A DNA stretch of 64,000 bases from positions 795,204-859,203 of the forward strand of contig VZRN01004247.1 of the NCBI GenBank assembly GCA_013397935.1, written 5' to 3'. Made by a program: the position numbers and the translations under genes. Within the stretch, counting starts at the first letter, position 1. Each line of letters opens with the position of its first letter. The notes below the pieces were generated by a model. That model searched no databases. It had not been told where the DNA came from and was given only the letters and a program-made list of their open reading frames with translations. This DNA comes from Dasyornis broadbenti (lineage: Eukaryota; Chordata; Aves; Passeriformes; Dasyornithidae). Below, one piece after another: positions 49,126 through 61,115 of this stretch.

Positions 49126-49842
49126 AATGTTCATCTTTGCAGTTCTCAGAACATTACTTCATGGTCACAGAGTTATACATTACGCTGTAGTTTGGCACCC
49201 TCCTTCTTCAGAAAGTTTCTTGAAGATAAAAGATAACAAACATTACTTCTTAATTTTATTTATTCATCTAAATTACACAGTCAAATCCTCTTTCTTCAAT
49301 TCTGTTTGTAGCTTGTCCTCAGCCAGCTATTGTGCTAGGGCTCTGCTACTTTGACAGCTGTACTAACTTTTTAACTTCAAATAACATAAAATAAATCGGG
49401 CCTGCCAACTTTGCATTTATAGCCAAACAGTGCAAAGAAGAGGCACTCGTAACAAAGCAGTGTGAGAGCTCTGATGCTCCTGTCATTCAGTTTCTTCCTA
49501 ATGTCTGTCAGCTGGCAGTTTTTGTGATTCTGAAGTTTTCCTAAGTTGAATCTAGCACTGTGAGACCTTGTTATATTGTATTTTGTTTGGCTCTATATAG
49601 GCTGGAGTAGTGCCTCTTTACACAGTACTCTATGGCTTTTCATCAGAAGTCTATGGTTAATATAATCTTACTACTGTGAGAGCAGAGGCTTGGGCTGTTT
49701 TTCTGTATTACAAGGCAGCCAAGCTGAAGTCTTCACTCTGATAAGAGTACTTCATCCTAACTCATGCTGATTCAGCAGTGCAGGTACTCAGTCTGTGCTC
49801 CCTGCTTTGTGGGATGACACTCTAATTTTTTTCTTTCTCCAG
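49126..49842. other. Presumed intron, no supported gene
   Basis: No repeat recognised. It ends in a long pyrimidine tract (TTTTTTTCTTTCTCCAG) that acts as the acceptor of the exon candidate at 49843. Confidence 0.45.
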
Positions 49843-49932
49843 TCTCAGTTCCCCCTCCAATTTTGAAAAATAGTGAGTCAGAACAGCATTTTTCTTCACA
49901 CTTTTTGGTTCTCTTTAATGCTGATGAGATAG
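49843..49932 (+). CDS. Candidate internal exon, phase-compatible with the exon at 19197
   Basis: One of the better acceptors in the window (TTTTTTTCTTTCTCCAG) is followed by a frame opening SVPPPILKNSESEQHFSS, with a moderate donor ATAG|GTATGC after 90 bp. Entered with the single G left over from the exon at 19197, the first codon becomes GTC (Val). The exon again leaves one G. The same frame stays open to 50093 if the donor is not used, giving about 83 codons. No domain seen. Phase agreement has a one-in-three chance of being accidental, and introns this long hold many decoys. Confidence 0.27.
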
Positions 49933-52900
49933 GTATGCAGTGGATCTACCATGCACAAAGGCAGACCGTGCTGTACTGTACAGTATGGTCAGTGAACACA
50001 ACTAGACAGAAGGCCTCCAAAGGTTTGGCAGCTTTTGCTGTTGCTTCCACTACAGCAAGAAGCATTGGTGTATTTGGGTCTTTGTTCCAGTGACCACTTG
50101 TAATGCTAGTGAAACTCTTGAGTATCTGCAGGATACACCATATCTTGGAGTTCAGTAACCATAAATAACCCTGGTCTCTACTCTTTTCCTCTAGGCTGTG
50201 TTGTTAGGTATCATAGGCAGCATATAATTTTACAAAGTTATCTATTTTGTTTTCATTATTGAGCCAACTAATATCTGTTCTCTTTCACACTAATATTGAA
50301 GATACTGTTACTTCCTCAAATTGTTATATATACAGAAACAGTATGCCTGTGATGTTAAGCGTTTTACTTGTAGGCAGCTATGCAGGTATGGGTGGAGAAA
50401 TAGGAGTTGTGTTATTTTTCTACTTTTACAAGTTTCCCATGTCTCTGGAGAAGCGAACTATTGACCACACAATAAGAACAAAATTAAGAAAATTAGAGTG
50501 TATTCTGGTAGCACACATGCAGTAATTAAGCTTAGTATAGTTTAAAAAGGAGCTCAAATTCACAAGTAAAGTGGGATACTTAAAATGAGAACAACTACAA
50601 ATAATCCTGGGATAGGAAAACTTTGATCAGTAATAGAGGCTGGTTGTACTCTTACTCATTCAGGCTACCGTAAGGTCGAGTTCTAGGAGAATACTAGTGC
50701 AGGAAGGCAGTGGCTGTAGGCTGTGTTGGAGAGAGGGAATTCTTTCTGTTTCTACTTCATTAATTATCCAGCTCTCCACAGATTTTGGTCTTTCTGGGAA
50801 CTGGACACTTTCTTTGGAGGACTTTATCTTAGGCTAGAAGCAGCAGTACAAAGTGGTGGTGGGACCCTTTCCCTACCTATTATCTTCTCAAGGTGGAAAA
50901 ACCCATTAGATTGGTGTGATTCTCCCACGCATTTTCAGTATCAGCATACATCGCCACTGTACCTTCCCTCAACCCTCAATCAAATAAAAACCTAACCCAA
51001 AACCTCAACAAGTACCTGCTTTGATCTGACATTTGGTGAAGAAGAACTTGGCATCAGCTGGTGCCGGAATAGATAGGCTGCACAGGGGTTAATGTAGGCC
51101 AGCAGGCCACAAAGAAGCACAGAAAATATGAATATTGTGAGAGTGTACTAGTATTGATTCCTAAAGTTTTGAGTATTGTTTGGTTGTGTTTGTATTCTGC
51201 GTAGCAGTATGAATTTTGATGGTCTTGGTTCAAGGAAAAAGAGTGAAATGGTGCAACTCCAGTCTTGAATGAAATGAAATCCTGGCCCTAGTGCAGGATG
51301 TCACGCTGCACAGTGGGAGATCATTTCACAGCTTCCAGACAAACTTTGCTAACTTCTGAATCTTAAAATGGTCCAGCATTTCTTAAATAAGGACCGGCAC
51401 CAGTTCTCAGATTGATGCTTCCCATATTGCTTTGTTAGAAATCCATTTCTAATCCTTTTTTGGTGGGTGGACATGATGCTTCAAGAACTTTAAGATGAGG
51501 TCAAATTTGACTTAAACAGAGTTGCAGCAGAGATGTAGTGCTATGATTCAGATGAGTTCTCACTGTATTTTAATTTTGGTAAAGGAATTCTTAAATCTGG
51601 TTGTATACTAATGAAGCATAACCAACATATTTTCCTTCCCACCTCACCTCATGAAATTGTTTCTTCCTGTGGCTCTTTCTGTGACTGAGTATATGCTTTG
51701 TAAGGCAAACAGTTCTCATGTGAAAGGACTGCTTAACTCTGACAGATTTAATGCAAGTGGTAACCTCGCAGAGTTAGTTTGCAAGTTCAAGGCAGGTGTT
51801 TGATTTTGTAATTTTAATGAGAGGGTTAAAGGTGGAAAAGATGTAGAAGTCATCCTGTCTATCCCTCAGCTGATGCTTGGGTCATGAAGCATTAGACCCT
51901 AGTGGTGTTTGTTAATGCTGCGGCATGAGATTGTCCAGACTGATTTGTTCATCCACATATCATCATCTTGGCTTGGAAAATGGTGTCAGATATGATTGTC
52001 ATTCTTGTGTTTTGTGCTGGCAGATTATTGTTGTTGGTTTCAGCTACCATTGCAGCAGGCAAAGGAAATAGGCCTTTTCCTCCCCCCTCAAATTCAATTA
52101 CAGCTTTGGTTGTGGATATCAAATACATTCATAGCATCAAAGAACAAAAAGAGTCCAAAGATGTTTGTCATAGCCAAAGGCTGCAATATCATACTGACTC
52201 ATTTCTGTGCTCAGTAAAGTATTAGGGAGGGAGAAAAAGGGGGAGATGAAGCAGAGTACAGATGCCATGCCAGGCTGTCTAATGTGTAGAAATAGATGAG
52301 TAGCTTTTGTGGGGCCAGGCCTTTTCTCATAGGAAACCTTGAATTTACAGATTTGTTCAAAGTGATTTGATCTGTACCATTTCCTGTTACACAATGTGTT
52401 GTGTTCAGATATTGCAATGCATCTGTTATGACAGGTGTGGTAGATTTGGGGAGTCATATGAATAGCAAAGTGTGGAAGCTGAGCAATTTATAATTCTCCT
52501 TTGGAATGGCTACCAGAACACAGCCATTTAATTTTGGGATTGGTGTTTATTCACTCAGTTTATCGCTTAAGGAAACAAAAAGAATAGTACTCTGGCACTC
52601 TATATATTAACCTTTGCTGAAAATTCACCAGATATTGTTGCTGCTGCTCTTGGTCATCTCTCTGTCTGGGTCTTTATTGCTTTTTGTTGTATCATATCTG
52701 TAAATGTTTTCTGTGTTCCTTGAGATAGGAAGCATGGCTATTTTGGTCGACATTTAGAGGCTTTTTGAGTGCTTCTTCAGGAAGAAAAGGTGAAATAAAA
52801 ATGCGCCTGCCAACTAGCAGAGAGGTTCCTTCCTCCCTGTTGAGAGCTCCCCTGTTTGTTGATGCCCTGTACAAACAGGAGTGGATCTGGAGAGAAGTAT

Positions 52901-55900
52901 GTGAAACTCCTCCTTTGCCACACCTCCTTTGTCTTGTGTTTCTGCTATATAGACCCTGTTAGAGTAAGCCATGACTAAATTAGCATTTCAGACATGGTGC
53001 AGTGTCTCAGATGTTTCTTGGTTTGTATTTTGTGTGTAGGTTTTCTTTCCTTCCTATCTTTCTCTTATTAGTTAGCGCTGTGTGGAAAAACTAATCTGCT
53101 TGTTGATTGTTGCCTTCATTATTGAATTGTAGCACCAAAGCATTGCCATTATCCCATGAACTACTTTATTGTCTTTAATAAAGCCACTCTTACTACTTTG
53201 CACAGTGTTAGATTGATGGAAAAATCTCAAGATGAGAGAACAAGTTTCTTCAATGTGTTGTGTTAATGTTCTGTCTCCTTTGAGCTGCTGGTCCTTGAGC
53301 CATAGGCATAAGAAACACAATCATTTAAATTGTTGCTTTTCAGTGAAAAAATGAAAATGTGTTACAGTGGGTTCCCCATTTTTGCAAAGTGGAATTAATG
53401 TGTTCATTAGAATAATAAAGGTTGATGAGTAAACACACAGATAGATTTATTCCACCTTGAAATGAATGTGTGTTTATGATCATGTTGTATGTATATATGT
53501 TCCCAATATCAGAAATAAAATAGAAGAGATTCTTGCCCAAAGACAGACTTCTCTCTCTCCTTTTTTTTTTTTTTTTTCCTTCTTCAAACCATCTGATTAT
53601 GCATTTGTGCATTGAATGACTTCTACCACTGGGAGAAATTAAATAAAGGCCTTGGAAGACTTTCTTAAAATAGTCTAGAAAACAGAAGCTGAAGTTGAAA
53701 GGAATCTCATGTATTAATTCTCTTTTCTTTTTAAAATCTTACTTCCCAATCTTAGCTCACAGCCTTAAACTAAATCACAGCTTGTCCAATACAGCAAGTT
53801 TAGCAAGTGATTTGACGCTTGTTTCCAGTTCTTCAGACCATACATAGTAGAAATTAATTTCCTGAGTAGTTAGGCTTTAGGGCAGTCTTAAGTGCATGGT
53901 CATGCTTGGAATGACCACTCAATCCAGAATAACAGAGCAGCAAAATTAGTGTGAGTGTGTAAAGTTGTGCCATCAGAAGAATGAGTTGTGTGCCTGTTAA
54001 CACAAAACAGGGCTGTGGGGAATGAGTTAATTTTACCCAGTTGGTGGACATTAAATCCGCACAACCCAGGGTATAATATATCTCACTGATACTGTATGGT
54101 AGAGTTTGCCCCGTCTTCATGTTTATTGTACTTCAACATGTGCTCAGGCAGAGCATTGGCAGCCAATCCAGCATAATTGTGTTGAATTCTCTTAAAGCAT
54201 TGCATTGTTCATCAGGATTAGCATACTGTTTTCTTTCATAGCAATACTATTCTGTTATCTCTCTCCTTCATGACACCCTTTCCTCCTTGGTGAAAGATGG
54301 CTATATTTTTCTCTTACAAGTAAGACTGATTACTTGCTATTACTCATGTGAAGGATGAACTTCGGCTAAGTGAGAGAAACTTGTAAAATCCTTTACTTGG
54401 ATAAAATTATTGTGATTCTTCCTTGTGTCAGGTAGCTTAATCTCTTCAAGTATAGACTGCCTGAAAAAAGGGCATGTCCTTCAAAGCCCATCATTCATCT
54501 CCTTTTCTAACCAGAATAAGTTTCTGGTATGTGAGTCACCTCTATGGATTGTGTCATTGTCACTAAAGGATTCTATTGGATTTTTTTTATATTAATCTTT
54601 CTAAAGTAACATTTGAATACATAACCTGTTTTAATATAGCCATAAAAATCTGTAGTAGATAATGAGTTGCATATAGGCAGAGAAGCTGCCTTAGTTGGGC
54701 TAAAGCTGTTTAGAACAGCAAAGTCCCTAATGATACAAGCAAAGTGAAGGCAGAAACTAATTGGTTGACTAATTCTCATGTAATTGTCTAATTTTCCTTC
54801 CTTTGGCATCTTCTCTAAGTTTACCAGACTGCATAAAGATCTTAAGGCTGATACAAAGGAAGTGTTCACAGTATAAAGATGAACCTGTGTTAGTGACAAG
54901 GTGCTCTGTAGATTGTCTTATCAGCCACAGCAGATTGGGAGCAAAGTTGCCTGGATATTTGCATATTAATTGTTTGTTTTTAATAAACTCTCAATTTACA
55001 AACTCTTAAGGATAGAGTTAAATTCATTTTCTCTCCTGGCAGTAAACCTCCCAGGGAGAAGTCTGTAAATGCTCTGTGTGTAGTAAAGCTGACACTTCAG
55101 ATGGAAAGAGGCTGAGGTGTTCATGTCTTCCTGTGTGCAGCTGAGCTATGCAGAGTATGGCTGTCACAGCCCTTTAAGTCCTATCAACCCTTTCTTCCTA
55201 CTCTAAAGCACACAAACTGAAGGAATTTTTAGGTGTCTTTAGAAGAAGAAAGATATGGGCATTTCTCTGTGTGCTTTGCTTAAAGCATTGTTGCAAGTCT
55301 TCTCTGAGTGTTGATTCCTGTGAGGACACACAGGTAATTCTACTTCGTGGGTGAGAAGACTAAATAAAAAAGAAGCTTACTGAATTATCTGAAACTACAC
55401 AGCAAGAGAGTGATGAAGGCAGGGAATCCCTAATACTCTACACCCCTACTCTGACAACTTACTCTGACTGGCCAAAGCAGCATTTATAACCTTAAAATTG
55501 TGATGCAGTCTGAAATATTCCAGAAGCATGCTTTCTGTTACTGCATGAAGGAGCAAGCTCCCTAGCTCCCTAGATTAGACCAAACAAGGGTTGTAATGCA
55601 TTGTTTTTAATGGCCTTGGTTATTTCCCAGTGAGCCATCCTGTCAGTTGTGCAGTTCCACTACACACTTGAGTTGGGTGCTCAAGCTGAGTTGCACCACT
55701 CTGCCTTCTGCTCAGAGCAGCCTTTATCTCATAGTGAAACTTTGAAGAAGGCTTGAGATGGTGGAGAAAATCATTCCTTTGAAAGGAATACAGTGCAGTC
55801 ATGGTGTGATTTGTATTCTCAGGTTTGTCATAGATATTCTTAACTACACTTTCCCACTGTTGTTCAGAATAAACAGGATATCTGATTTACTGTTGAAAAT

Positions 55901-57153
55901 CGGTTTTGTTTTGGAGATTGTTGTCGTGGAATGGGCTGTTATTTTTTTTTTCTGTTCCTGCAAGGACACAGAAGTATCTGTTTCGTCTGGTGAAAGGGAA
56001 CTCTTTATTAAGACGCAAAGTAATGCCAGGTATTTAAAGCTCTCAAGTGACTTTGGCTGTGGTGAAAGTACTTCTAAGACTTTAAAGTGGGTGTTGTACT
56101 TTTTCTCTAAACTTTAGTAATGATCTTTGCAAGCTAAGCTGTTCCTCCCATATGTTGCTTTTGAGAGAAAGCTGAGTCTTGTATAGTTACAGGTACATCT
56201 GCAATGTAATTCACTGTGTCTTTTCTTCACAGTCTTCATAGAAGACTTTGTCTGAAGATGGTAGTATCAACCAGCAGGACTGCTACACAGTACTTCTAGC
56301 TCAGCCTTTCCATTATAGATCTCCCCAGTGAGTGGCTTATCCTCAAGCTTAGATGTTTGAAGTGCTTTCAGGCTGAAACTAAATGTAGAAGTTCTCTGCC
56401 TAGAAGCAATCCCCACCCTAATATTCCCTTAAAAGCAGGTTAGCTGCAGAGAATGTAATGTAATCCTCTGTATGCCTTCAGCACTTTCCAGATGAAAGTG
56501 TTAAAGCACTTTTCCAAACACTAAATTAATACTTGCAGCACTTCTGTCAAATCAGTGGCTTGATACTAAGGATAAGTAGATCAATTTCATACATATGAAA
56601 ACAGAAGAGCAGAGTGGCATACAGAAGGTCATGATTGCAGAGCTAAGAAAACTAGAAGCTAGTGTCACAAATTCCAGCCTGTTTTAAGAATAAGAGTCCT
56701 TAAAACAGCTGAGGAGTTGTTTAGTTTTTGTGTTTCTTCCATCTGAGATCATTTTATTGTTCCCAGAGATGTGTGTGGGGTAAGTCTCTGATTTTTCGAA
56801 TGTACTTGTATGGCTCTTGACTAATCGAGCCAACCTCTTGATCTGAGTTTCTAAAAACAGCCTTAATAAAATAATAAATCATGCTAAGATTTTATAACCA
56901 ATGACCTAATTATATGTCACTGTAAGTAGGAAATACAGTGCTTTAGAGTTTCCCAGCATCTACTTTCATAAAGTTCTTTAAATGGGTTGTATACATAGGT
57001 GTATATTTCAGTCAGGCAAAATAAAGTTAAACTTTGCCTTGCATTTAGGCTAAGCAACACATCATATTGAGGATGTGTTCTTTTGTTTATACTTGACATT
57101 ATTATGCCAGTTTCTTTAAGGGAAACAAAAACCTTTGCTGTCAATGCTCCTGT
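49933..57153. other. Presumed intron, AT-rich, no supported gene
   Basis: No interspersed repeat recognised over about 7 kb. It includes a T17-type run near 53561. Open frames are short and without domains; the longest, 119 codons at 55758-56117, is unremarkable. Confidence 0.45.
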
Positions 57154-57206
57154 ACATTCCAACAATCTTGCTATACTTATAGGGTACAGCAAGATTGTTG
57201 GAATGT
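57154..57206. ncRNA. Perfect 19-bp inverted repeat with 15-nt loop (miRNA-like hairpin candidate)
   Basis: ACATTCCAACAATCTTGCT at 57154-57172 pairs with AGCAAGATTGTTGGAATGT at 57188-57206 without a mismatch. Two G-U pairs can extend the base of the stem; after one mismatch, T-A, A-T and C-G pairs tighten the loop. A stem of this size resembles a pre-miRNA core, although a perfect stem is also seen in young palindromes, siRNA-type hairpins and MITE remnants. I do not recognise either arm as a known mature miRNA. Expression strand unknown. Confidence 0.4.
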
Positions 57207-59639
57207 GTTTCATAAAAGGTTGACCAAAGAAGAAAATTTGATCTGCATAAATTGGATGGGTAAGTTTTTTGTAGTTTCTTCCCTGTTCCCCTGTCTCTAT
57301 ATTCTTCTGGTTTAGTTCTGGCAGATATAAAAATGGAAAAATATGATTTTGATTTGATCTTGGGATGTCATGTGAGTTGTCTCTATCTTCTCAATGTGTA
57401 TACACTCATGACACATCTTAGCCCCCACGACTTCTTCAGGCTATTGTTCTTACTCATTTGCCTCTAGACAGTAGTTGTCCTATTCCTTGTTTGAATGGTC
57501 TTCAAAAATGTCTTCCTGTAAGCAATTGATCACTGTATGTCTGTTTAGCTATTTCCTTGTCTAATGACCTTCTCAAAAACTGGCAACTGTGAAGTCGGCT
57601 GTTTGGCATGGATATTTGGAGAACTGTGGGAGGCTTGGGTATACAGAAGTCGTGGCAGATGCTTGAGGCAATCATCTTGCTTGTCTAACCTGAAATCTTC
57701 CATCTGGGAGATGAAGATGTATTACAGCGTGAAACAAACCATTTTCCAAAGTGTTTAAATCTATAAAAGAAGGAAATGGAGAATTTAGACTTCTGCAGAG
57801 TCTTTGAGTAAGCCTCTGGTGTCTTCCTATAAAGACAACTTTTTGCTATGCAGCAACACAAATAACTGAGTTTCTGTGCTATTATCACTTTCAGACCAAA
57901 TGGCAGCATTTATATATTTATGTTTAATAATACAGAACTGAGTGTAGGTCTTTAGTTCCCTGCAGAGACAGGAGTTGAAACCTGTGAAGTCTACACAAAT
58001 GAATCAAGAATTTGAAGATTAACTTACTTTATGAATTATAATAGGCCCCTGTTTGCTATTGCATGTTAATAGGAAGATGAAGGAGGAATGTGATAAAGAC
58101 ACAGTGTGTGTGAAAACAGAGATTCTATTAACCTGAGATCCTGTGGCTTCTGATGCTTGAGCATCACTCAGGATGCATCTGCTCTCGAGACCTAGTTACT
58201 TCATGGCACAACTTTATGTATATTGGCTAAGGGATCCAAGGGTGACTTTCCAGGTCTTTGTAGTGCCAGATAATTGAAGCAACTTGAGCATTTGTATAAT
58301 TGACTTGAGCCTGTATCTCATGTTTGTTGGCATGACACAAATAGGGAGACTACCAAAGCTGAAAGAGATCTGAAGTAAAGAAGTTACGGGATACAGCATA
58401 ATCAGAGGTGGTACTGGTGAATGCTGGAGAGAGTGCAGAGAGGGAAAAGGGAAACAAATTGTTCAACAGCAAATATTTCAAGTTCAAAATGCTCTAGGAA
58501 AAGTAACACATAGGGTTTTGACTTAATGTAGTGAATTTTAGTTTTTCTTCTTCCATAAGCAAGCAAATTAGGGACAGATTTCAAAGAAAAGTTTGCAAGC
58601 TTTTCTTCTCCTCTAATCTGCAGCTCTGTTTGTCTTATAGAATTATCTGCATTCATGAGGCAACCAGATAATTGTTGCTGCTGTAAGGCTGATGTTAAAA
58701 AAATCTATACACAGGATGAAACATTCTACCTCGCACCTGTTTGTGATTCTTACCCACAAGTAAAGGCAGTTCACAGGTGACATTGTATTCAGGTGACTTC
58801 TGGCTTGCACATGAAGTACTGGAGAGCTTCAGGTGACACTTAATTCCATGGGATCATGGAACACACATGGCAACCAAACCTACTGCTCTTTTTGTGTTGC
58901 AGTTTAAAAAAGTGTAGACTGTACACAAAGAAGCTTTGGGGTTTTTTTATATATTTTTTTTTTCTTTTTACTTCTGTAAAAATAAGTAAAATATTCTTAT
59001 TCACATATTCTTCCTCAAAGTCAAGAATATGTGATTTTGATGCTTTTGCTAAATAGCCTTTTTGGGTCCCTTGCAGTCTCTGGCACATATTGGTGCTGAA
59101 GTCAATGATGAGCAGGCATAAATTTTAATTTGCATCCTTTTTAAAAATTACCTTGACACAAAAGCTCCTGTGAGCTGAACTAGAGCAGATTAACTTCCTG
59201 TGTCCCAGCTCTCCACAGGGACAAGGCTGCAGTCACCTGACAGGGATCTGTTAAAAACTGTTTATATAGATCAGCTCTAGCGATTACATGCATGTGAGCA
59301 ACTATAGCAACATTTCCTGCAGTTGTCCTGAAGACCGGAGAGTTGTACCAATAGCTAGAACAGGAAGTGGCACTGGCTTTTGTACTGCACATAGGCTTAC
59401 ATATCTGTTTTGATGTATTGTTAGACATCAACAATAAAAGTTCATGATTGGTTTTACGTTGGTTTTAATAACTTGTAGTTTTTTCCTTGCTTGATATTAT
59501 TCTTTTTTTCCTCAGTGATAGTGGAGATGAGCTTTAGCAAACATTCATCACTCTGCTGCTGTCATTGCATTTTACTGGAAAGTGTGTCCTACTTTGCTTA
59601 TCCACAATCTGTGCTCATGTGAATATTGTGAATATTGGA
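57207..59639. other. Presumed intron, AT-rich, no supported gene
   Basis: No repeat or exon recognised. Poly(T) and T/A-rich runs near 58941-58975. Confidence 0.45.
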
Positions 59640-59713
59640 TTTTTTTTTTTCTTTTTTTTTTTTTNNNNNNNNNNNNNNNNNNNNNNNNNNNNNNNNNNNN
59701 NNNNNNNNNNNNN
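59640..59713. other. Poly(T) run followed by a 49-base assembly gap
   Basis: Twenty-four T residues with one C (59640-59664) run straight into N from 59665 to 59713. The assembly broke at the homopolymer, so the true gap length may differ. An open frame that spans the Ns is meaningless. Confidence 0.99.
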
Positions 59714-60485
59714 ATGGACTGAAAGACATCATGCTAATATTTTAGAGATACTGTACTGTTGGGAGAGCTGTTAGAAATGAGAAGGAAAAAACATTAAAAT
59801 CAGTCTTTTGATGATATTCCTCCTGACTTCTATGCAGAGAAGTGCTCATTAATTTTAAAATTAGCCCCAAAAATAGGTATCCACTAATTATAAATTCTGA
59901 GCATTGGTTCACTAGTCAAACTCAAGTTACTGCTCCTGGCAGCCAAACCATAAAAAGGAATAGTGTCTTGGCAATCAGACATGAAAGACCTTTTACCCAA
60001 GAGGTCCTCCAAGTCTCTCCCATCAGAAAATACCAGATGCAATGATAAACTTTAATTCTGAAAGTCATAGCTTGTTTGTAACTAGCAAATCACTGAACCC
60101 CGAGAAGCCAGCCAATACACACTTTTCACAGCTGCTAGATGTTGCCGTGTGCTGTGCCCGTGCTGTTCTCTGGGGACTTGTCATGACAGCAGTGTCTCTG
60201 TCTGCCAAAATGCAGAGTTATCATCTGTGCCAGGGAAAGTTCATGTGTTCTGAGCATCTGTGATGCAGGTGAAAACTAACGAATTAATCCAACATGGGAA
60301 AACAAAGACTTCTTCTCAAGCTGTGACTATCATTAATTTATGTGTGTTGCTACCAGTGTATTCATACCCTCATGTTTTGGTATTTGGCAAGGAAGAGATT
60401 TTAAGATAAAACATTTAGTCATTAAGTAATGAATAATTTTTTTCATCTTTGTATTGCTTTATTTCCCTTGACTCTCCACAATCAG
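59714..60485. other. Presumed intron after the gap
   Basis: No repeat or gene recognised. It ends in the acceptor TTTCCCTTGACTCTCCACAATCAG for the exon candidate at 60486. Confidence 0.45.
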
Positions 60486-60574
60486 TGGAAGGGAAGAGAA
60501 ATGTTTTCCCAAGAGAGATGATAAAGCAAGAGCCTGATGTAACCATTCTGGACTATCTCCTAGAAGATTCTTAA
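60486..60574 (+). CDS. Candidate terminal coding exon
   Basis: After a good pyrimidine-rich acceptor the only frame that stays open gives EGKRNVFPREM, IKQEPDVTI, LDYLLEDS and TAA at 60572-60574. The other two frames stop within 12 to 17 codons. Entered with a carried G (phase 1, as left by the exons at 19197 and 49843) the first codon is GTG (Val). The peptide contains IKQE, which fits the sumoylation pattern hydrophobic-K-x-E, and LDYLL, which fits the LxxLL nuclear-receptor box; such pairs are common in transcription co-regulators. No strong donor follows. An AATAAA at 61092-61097 could end a 3' UTR. A frame of 28 codons is not rare by chance, and I do not recognise the protein. Confidence 0.33.
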
Positions 60575-61115
60575 TCTCCTTGTATTGACTACATGGGGAT
60601 GTTGTACAGCTGCAGGTCCACAATCTGCAATTACACTTTATAAACAGTTCCCAATATTTTTAACCAAGGTTTATAGAAGTGGTTTGAGGTAGTAAAGTCG
60701 TAGAATGTTGGTTTCGTAATGATGCCACTTTTTAACTAAATGGTGACACTAGAAATTTGCTTATGATGATCTTGATAACACCACAAGTAGTTTTGGTATT
60801 GTCTTCTGTTGCTCAAAGCCTACACGTGTGGAGTTTCAGTCTTTTGGTTTTGGCTGAAGTTCCTAAGAGTTTTATGGACATCTTTTTTTCTAGAGTACAT
60901 CTTTTCCCTGTTCTGTGAGTCCCTGTTGCATAGGATCTCTTGATGTTCAGTTACTGTATGCTAAGTTTCTAAATTCATTCAAGTTGTGCCTTAACTGAAA
61001 ATCGACTTTACCAACCATGGTGGTACATTTCTGTCAAAATTGGGCAGAACCTGGGCTCTTGCAGAAGCAAGGTTTAAATAACGCAGTTTAAAATAAAAGC
61101 CAAGGTTTTGAGGGG
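60575..61115 (+). other. Possible 3' UTR with poly(A) signal
   Basis: If the terminal exon at 60486 is real, this would be its 3' UTR. An AATAAA hexamer lies at 61092-61097, about 520 bp after the stop. There is no independent support. Confidence 0.25.

Noticed and set aside
59565..59774. Plus-strand frame that crosses the run of Ns
   Set aside because: The frame depends on unknown bases in an assembly gap.
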